The translations under genes were made by a program, and so were the position numbers. From positions 1-18,084 of the forward strand of contig CAZLPY010000011.1 of NCBI GenBank assembly GCA_964561525.1: a stretch of 18,084 nt of DNA. Reading direction: 5' to 3'. Below the pieces are notes generated by a model. That model had not been told where the DNA came from and searched no databases. It saw nothing but the letters and a program-made list of their open reading frames with translations. This stretch comes from CAZLPY01 sp964561525 (GTDB lineage: Bacteria; Patescibacteriota; UBA1384; CAJBMM01). This document shows positions 14,301 through 18,084 of the stretch, piece by piece; position 1 is the first letter of the stretch; each line of letters starts with the position of its first letter.

Positions 14301-17131
14301 GCACCGATCAACACTACAACATCGAACTTGGTTCGACTGAGCAATTAATCAACGGTGAAATCACGCTTGACCAGTACAAAAATCGTATCGGCCAAGCGAG
14401 CTTGCGCTATAACGCTGGTCAGGTACTAGCGAGCGAATTCGACGTGAGTGCACTGGGATATCGCCTAACCGCCCAGGATTTCAGTGACATGGCCGAAGGA
14501 GATTTTTATAAACCGTTGACCCGCTTTGGAGCCCGTCTGCAAGAGAAAAATCATAACTTACCGATTGGCTCACTGGCAGCTTCAATCATTAGTGGTTCAA
14601 ACGATGTCAGCCTGTTCAGCCTCGGGTCAAATTTTGTAGCGAGCGAGTTTCACCTCTCTTCGATTAATTTAACCGACGCCCACAGTATCAAAGACGTGAT
14701 TGGTCAAATTGGGGTTTCGTCGGTTGAACAAGCGCTTGGCTTAAAAGCAGGGAGTTTTCATGGCTCCTCAGTGGCTGATATCGCGGGAAATGTGGGGGCT
14801 GAGGATTTTGCTCGTGCTTTTGGTTTAACGTTGCCGGCGGACGTACAGGCAAAATTAGCGCAGGTCCAATATTCTTATCATCCAGAGCAGCGGCAGCTGG
14901 ATCGTAACGCAATTATCTTGCAGTACTTACAAAGTTCACTATCCGGTTCGTCGTTTGATGCGTCGACCTTGAGCAGATTTGACCAGATTGATCACATTCT
15001 GCAGCAGGAAAAAGGCGCTACGCTGCGCTTCATGCAAGGTGCCCTATCGGCCGATGACTACGTCAGTAAAACCGCCGATCAAGCAGTGCAAAATCGTGTG
15101 ACCAGTGGCTTGGCCGACATTTTGGGCATTGATCAAGCATACGTCGGATCGGTCAACGACATGGTAAATTTACTGACCGATAAGAATAAGCAAAATGACA
15201 GCAAAGCGTTCGGTGATCTGTACAAAATTGTCCAACACGCGGGGGGCTTAAACTTTGACGCCGAGGTTGGTTTTGATAAAGGCACCTTTGCTCACATCAT
15301 CGCCAACGTCAATAACACTGAGGAGATGCGGAAGACCTTCGTTTCACAAGGGATCAAACATGTCGCACATTATCTTGGTTTGAGCGATGGCGCCCTTGGT
15401 GACGTGGTATTACATCTCGAGAATAATAGTCTCCACGATTTGAGTAAGGATTTGCAAGGCATTGAGGCTGGGGTCCTGGCATCGAAAATTAACATTCCAG
15501 GCTACACTGCCGCGGATGCAAGCTGGATTGCTAATGGCCATTTTGCAGCTGGTGCTGAGGCGATTGGCGCAGCCTACATGGCAAACTCTAAGGAGATGAA
15601 GGCTGCTGGCATCACCTACTCCGACATTAAAACGGCCTTGTTTGGTGATGTGCTGCGCGAGCAAGATTTTCTGAACAGTCAGGCTGAGTCTGGTGTTATT
15701 GGTGGCGCAGCGGGTGCCCTTGGGCAGCAGGGTGTAGTGGTGCAACTAATGTATCGAGACACTACTGACCGGCAGTTCATGACCAACGCCAGACAGGCCG
15801 TCTCGTATAAATTTATGGACTATCAGGTCAGCCAAATTATCCCTGGCCTGATCGTCCCGCCTGGATTTTCGCAAGCGATGGTGGGAGGTATCACAACGTA
15901 CGTTGATAACGGGCATCTCGTCACCCTCACCGGAGACGAAGCCCGCCAGCGCATGGGACAGCTTGTAGTATTAAACTACCTTAAAGCCCAAAACACCCCA
16001 CTAAAAGACATACTGCAGGGACTACCTGATCAATACACTAACGCTGTTTTGACCTATTTCGGGGATGGTGACGCCACCAAATTGCAACAGTCCTTCGCCA
16101 GCAACAATAACGCCGGATTCTTAGCTGTAGGCGGCAGGCTCGATCCGATCTTTTCTAACCTGTTTGGGACTAAACTAGCTCCCGGAACCAGTGCGGCACT
16201 GCTCGGCTTTGCTGGCAGTGGCAACGTAACGCAGTTCCAAAAAGACATCTGGAACTCATGGCAATTCGAAGCATTCGGTTTTGCTGATCACGCTCTAGGG
16301 CTTCGGCCCGGCTCGGCGGTGACGATGTACCAGGGCATCATCGGGTATCAAACAGCACTCCGCGCCTATCAAACCGCTACCGCGGCAGCTGCGACCAGTG
16401 CCACCGCTGCTGCAGCCAGTGGCGGCATCGATGGAGTGGTGCAATCGTATGACGCACAGATAAATACTGCCACCCGTCAATTCAAAGTTCAAACCGCCAT
16501 GATTATCGCCACCGTGGCTAACTTTGTATTCCAAAAACAGATTGGGCAGGTCGAATCGGCGCTCGGCCTGAAGCCTGGCACCTTGATGTATTTGGTGCAA
16601 TTCTTGATCCATCCCGACCCAATTAGCCTTGGCCTATTTATCTTCTTTAACTTCATTTGGGGCGGCTCATCCACCAGCTGTGCTATCGATCACTACCCGG
16701 ACAGTAAAACTGATAACAGCTCGATTGGCCGGTTGATGTTGCTAAACGCCCTTGGTGCCGGAAGTCAGGCGCCGGCCAGTGCTGCCCTAGATGCTATCGG
16801 CGGACTAACAGCTGGCGCGGCGGCCAATCCAATCGCCACCGCTCTGGCACCTCCCGCATCATTTAACGGTGCGGATAACAACAGTTACCGCTCAGGAGCA
16901 AAAGCCGGAGCGCAGTATGAAGTTAAGCTCACACTCGGCTCGCTGTTACTCGAACCCAATCGTAGTTCAGATTCAAATCAAACACCAGTGCAAATTGGGG
17001 CGTTAAAAAACGATGATCTACTACTGTTTGAAAAATTATCGCAACCCCTCTACGGTTCGCCCGAATCGCGCGGCAAAAAAGGCCCGGGCTGGTATGATCA
17101 GCTAACCGATCGAATTCATGTTGGATATTAG
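11321..17131 (+). CDS. Giant secreted repeat protein, unknown function
   Basis: A 1936-residue protein. I prefer ATG 11321 over ATG 11312 (three codons longer) because it forms an ATGA overlap with the previous stop and lies about 10 nt after GCGGAG, whereas 11312 is only one base from it. A signal peptide ends near PAHAQSS. The body contains at least eight degenerate copies of an [E/Q]xA.GLxPG[T/S]L motif: QQLGIRPGTL, HATGLPSGSL, QAIGLQPGTL, EQSSGLNPGSI, EQALGLKAGSF, HYLGLSDGAL, HALGLRPGSA and SALGLKPGTL. A hydrophobic segment near residues 1760-1785 (ISLGLFIFFNFIWGG) may span a membrane. The family is not recognised. Position after two wall-active proteins suggests an envelope-exposed part of the secretion or attachment machinery. 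It runs convergently into the RT gene, overlapping it by 30 bp. Confidence 0.82.
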   Translation: MRLRQTIIFMLLTSLLPWQTMIFVFPAHAQSSSTTGTTQTLSASTQSGSDEGADDEDSVEAPIPGGALTTAANLVAGIEDRRGARGDQTIETSLPRLGMSQCDMALIRQHKIDERILKTLNYLVTPADKGGAGMTYLQVTFSRNCEQAVPELIGGAYPVEFKDDSKQPPPPKALPALATNSGGATSYADQINHVITSVSAATAAPLAAVEPPGAENVHNNGQAVDVTAAGLIMCKTSSGGVFGLGSKVTRQAPRPIKVSWQTDAGVANLQAPFGHNLDQMAQTAGLDQFLQAFSSQDGTYQAKALDGVFTMMGFNLVAQQLGIRPGTLDASTAPLSYSSLGYSLLADAMQLPDASVFNPFIIPGQAGDTLYKNHNSADVLAARALLSEVEHATGLPSGSLDGANQKAVLINAAAGRLGQAIGLQPGTLQIDVNNPGNILRAIGQSKVDSYFRWPSGTAATTANGGTNLGTLIAGVSSSLGLPKQDALYADRLVRGALHLPESVAIKDLTNKNSDFWKSGDGTALKSQIGNIDRQLVPQANDSSAASSLFTLPPPTFSSATSKNVNELTYRMITGDLSLQDYQDIVGAGALETTFGSYDNAAKPFDFPPDHTTGWVVNNQGQVSHVIPQKNQFLAGIVGGDEDYWLALGADSLEQATGANPDARFKSEIVQVPRDPGDPRGQQVDAEKISGMVADVLQHKLDATTLNISASKMSLPIDLSPSDIVNVFGEGLATDSTASDASKRSEARFNSLAALGKQQFGSMFDAAARSLVADPTVLGALSGYDAGRPSTHGASDVFVLTGDAHPSFTLSSPASSITSATITSEVTDQPVHVSLGSDHQTITLDQAAASSAAGGDTLKVSYSAVSAKGNSSAQITPDTFKALLGDPKAFANFSLQFGADEMSQAFKLPSGALRMAAGLVSPTNKTGIPGIGEAALEQSSGLNPGSITYATLDQALQSMPQRQVEGMLLLEPGWYDQIKNKDSSFLTNHQVDLYSTDQHYNIELGSTEQLINGEITLDQYKNRIGQASLRYNAGQVLASEFDVSALGYRLTAQDFSDMAEGDFYKPLTRFGARLQEKNHNLPIGSLAASIISGSNDVSLFSLGSNFVASEFHLSSINLTDAHSIKDVIGQIGVSSVEQALGLKAGSFHGSSVADIAGNVGAEDFARAFGLTLPADVQAKLAQVQYSYHPEQRQLDRNAIILQYLQSSLSGSSFDASTLSRFDQIDHILQQEKGATLRFMQGALSADDYVSKTADQAVQNRVTSGLADILGIDQAYVGSVNDMVNLLTDKNKQNDSKAFGDLYKIVQHAGGLNFDAEVGFDKGTFAHIIANVNNTEEMRKTFVSQGIKHVAHYLGLSDGALGDVVLHLENNSLHDLSKDLQGIEAGVLASKINIPGYTAADASWIANGHFAAGAEAIGAAYMANSKEMKAAGITYSDIKTALFGDVLREQDFLNSQAESGVIGGAAGALGQQGVVVQLMYRDTTDRQFMTNARQAVSYKFMDYQVSQIIPGLIVPPGFSQAMVGGITTYVDNGHLVTLTGDEARQRMGQLVVLNYLKAQNTPLKDILQGLPDQYTNAVLTYFGDGDATKLQQSFASNNNAGFLAVGGRLDPIFSNLFGTKLAPGTSAALLGFAGSGNVTQFQKDIWNSWQFEAFGFADHALGLRPGSAVTMYQGIIGYQTALRAYQTATAAAATSATAAAASGGIDGVVQSYDAQINTATRQFKVQTAMIIATVANFVFQKQIGQVESALGLKPGTLMYLVQFLIHPDPISLGLFIFFNFIWGGSSTSCAIDHYPDSKTDNSSIGRLMLLNALGAGSQAPASAALDAIGGLTAGAAANPIATALAPPASFNGADNNSYRSGAKAGAQYEVKLTLGSLLLEPNRSSDSNQTPVQIGALKNDDLLLFEKLSQPLYGSPESRGKKGPGWYDQLTDRIHVGY

Positions 17132-18084
17132 ACCGTATGCTTTGTCACAAAGCTGATGCCGAAGTCTGTGGCTATTTGCGTGACTTAAGTGTCCAAGGTA
17201 TGAGCTAAGCGTTGCAGGCAGTTTTTCCATATCCGTTAGCCCGTTGATACGCTTCAGCATTCGCTTAACCGTAGAACGCCGTGGGATTGTATAGTGCGGC
17301 CGGGCTACATAACCCACAAAATCAATGCCCCATTCGAGCTTACATAGACTGATCTTATTCGGATGTAATTCAAGTCTGAGCTCCTCTTTAAGAAACCGCC
17401 AGATTTCCACAAAATAACCCATCAACTCACTTTCGGAATTGGCCAAAATAAGGAAATCATCAGCATAGCGCAGATAATACTGTGCCTTCAGCTTATGCTT
17501 CACAAATTTATCCAACGGATCCATATACACATTGGCAAAGAGCTGAGAAGTAAGATTACCAATCGGCATCCCCTTTCCAGATTTCGCTTCGAAACTGCAG
17601 ATGATTCGCTCTAAAAGAGACAGAATTTGCGGGTCATTAATCCTTTCACCAAGAAGCCTCAGAAGAATGTGGTGATCAATAGAATCAAAAAACTTGCGGA
17701 TATCACATTTAAGGGCAAGGCAAGGCTTGGTGTAGTTGTGACTGCATACTCTTATTTGTTGTTGCATCCGCGCGAACGCCTTGTGAGTACCTTTACCTGC
17801 CCTGCACGAATAGCTATCAAAAATAAAGACTTGGTCAAAGTGCGGGTAGAGAATGCGATAAATCGCATGATGCACCAGTCGGTCACGGACCGTTGCTTTG
17901 CTAATAAGGCGTGGCTTCGGGTCGTTAATGCGAAACTGACTATAGGGGCTTGGTTTGTAGCGTCCGTCTAAGAGTTCATTGTTGAGCTGAAATATGTTAT
18001 ACTCCAACTCAAATTCAAAGGCCTGAACGTCCGGGCGGTTTCTTTTGCCATTGCGAAATTCATACCAAGAAGCAAGTAAATTTT
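17102..18084 (-). CDS. DGR-type reverse transcriptase, 5' end outside window
   Basis: A reverse transcriptase whose frame stays open to the right edge; a TTG at 18007 is not the start, because the upstream codons read SWYEFRNGKRNRPDVQAFEF, the expected N-terminal region of this family. The catalytic motifs are intact: DIRKFFDSID (17675-17704), YADD (17456-17467) and GMPIGNLTSQLFANVY with IGNLTSQ at 17543-17563, the form typical of diversity-generating-retroelement RTs rather than group II introns (QG-type). A thumb region (SYLGHLSHANSHRL) and a natural C terminus follow, and there is no maturase or endonuclease domain. No template repeat/variable repeat pair was found in the window; if present, it and an accessory gene may lie to the right. 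The gene converges on the giant-protein gene. Confidence 0.9.
   Translation of the reverse strand, partial: NLLASWYEFRNGKRNRPDVQAFEFELEYNIFQLNNELLDGRYKPSPYSQFRINDPKPRLISKATVRDRLVHHAIYRILYPHFDQVFIFDSYSCRAGKGTHKAFARMQQQIRVCSHNYTKPCLALKCDIRKFFDSIDHHILLRLLGERINDPQILSLLERIICSFEAKSGKGMPIGNLTSQLFANVYMDPLDKFVKHKLKAQYYLRYADDFLILANSESELMGYFVEIWRFLKEELRLELHPNKISLCKLEWGIDFVGYVARPHYTIPRRSTVKRMLKRINGLTDMEKLPATLSSYLGHLSHANSHRLRHQLCDKAYGLISNMNSIG

Noticed and set aside
14229..17110. GWYDQ occurring both inside (near 14233) and at the C terminus (near 17090) of the giant protein, as a template/variable repeat pair
   Set aside because: The DNA similarity covers only a few codons with differences at T/C and other positions, not adenine-specific substitutions over about 100 bp.
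17627..17971. Plus-strand 114-codon reading frame opposite the RT gene
   Set aside because: It is the complement of strongly motif-bearing RT sequence and has no recognisable features of its own.
17993..18007. TTG at 18007 as the RT start codon
   Set aside because: The frame remains open to the window edge and the upstream codons encode the conserved N-terminal RT region, so the true start is outside.
1..18084. UGA recoding (as in some Patescibacteria lineages)
   Set aside because: TGA ends several genes at sensible family lengths (antitoxin, element B gene, M15-like gene) with overlaps to the next start, so the standard bacterial code fits.

Overview
The window most resembles a Patescibacteria (Candidate Phyla Radiation) genome. 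The evidence is a PrgI / TraC-like / VirB4 type IV secretion (T4SS) gene set with the domain forms usual in that group, several small 'four-helix bundle' genes, and a reverse transcriptase (RT) of the diversity-generating-retroelement (DGR) kind. TGA is used as a normal stop (for example at the ends of the antitoxin, the second four-helix-bundle gene and the M15-like gene), which argues against the UGA-recoding lineages. No rRNA, tRNA or CRISPR array was seen, so the taxonomic placement is an inference.

Layout. 1-2244: three tightly packed plus-strand genes of unknown function; the first is cut by the left edge, and the third ends in a four-copy GSGK repeat followed by an in-frame extension behind a TAG stop. 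2389-3069, minus strand: a PIN/ribbon-helix-helix toxin-antitoxin pair with a palindromic operator. 3129-3764, minus strand: prgI with a terminator, a 13-bp hairpin around its start codon, and a truncated second copy of the prgI 5' end. 4306-17131, plus strand: the main T4SS/cell-envelope gene train, consisting of a TraC-like protein, the VirB4 ATPase, a membrane-anchored 3D-domain protein, a PEGA/beta-propeller lipid- or membrane-anchored protein, a membrane-anchored M15-like peptidase and a 1936-residue secreted protein. 17102-18084, minus strand: a DGR-type RT cut by the right edge.

The most unusual feature is a set of four short elements (called A-D here) in the junctions between T4SS genes. 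A (3809-4249), B (5011-5436) and C (7320-7797) each carry one four-helix-bundle gene of the S23/Avd-like family between inverted terminal repeats of 26-27 bp. D (9778-9937) has no gene but shares its left end with B (33 bp, one mismatch). The terminal repeats differ in sequence between elements, yet all are built from tandem 7-bp units, most of which contain a stop trinucleotide. The architecture (a four-helix-bundle gene inside a long inverted repeat) is that of the intervening sequences known from bacterial 23S rRNA, but here it lies between protein genes. The same protein fold includes Avd, the partner of DGR reverse transcriptases, and an intact DGR-type RT lies in the same window. A link between RT and elements is a hypothesis only.

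How the genes may work together: PrgI and the TraC-like protein would form the inner-membrane part of a T4SS driven by VirB4; the 3D-domain and M15-like proteins would open peptidoglycan; the giant secreted protein and the PEGA/propeller protein would be envelope or surface components. No VirD4 coupling protein, relaxase or pilin is visible in the window.
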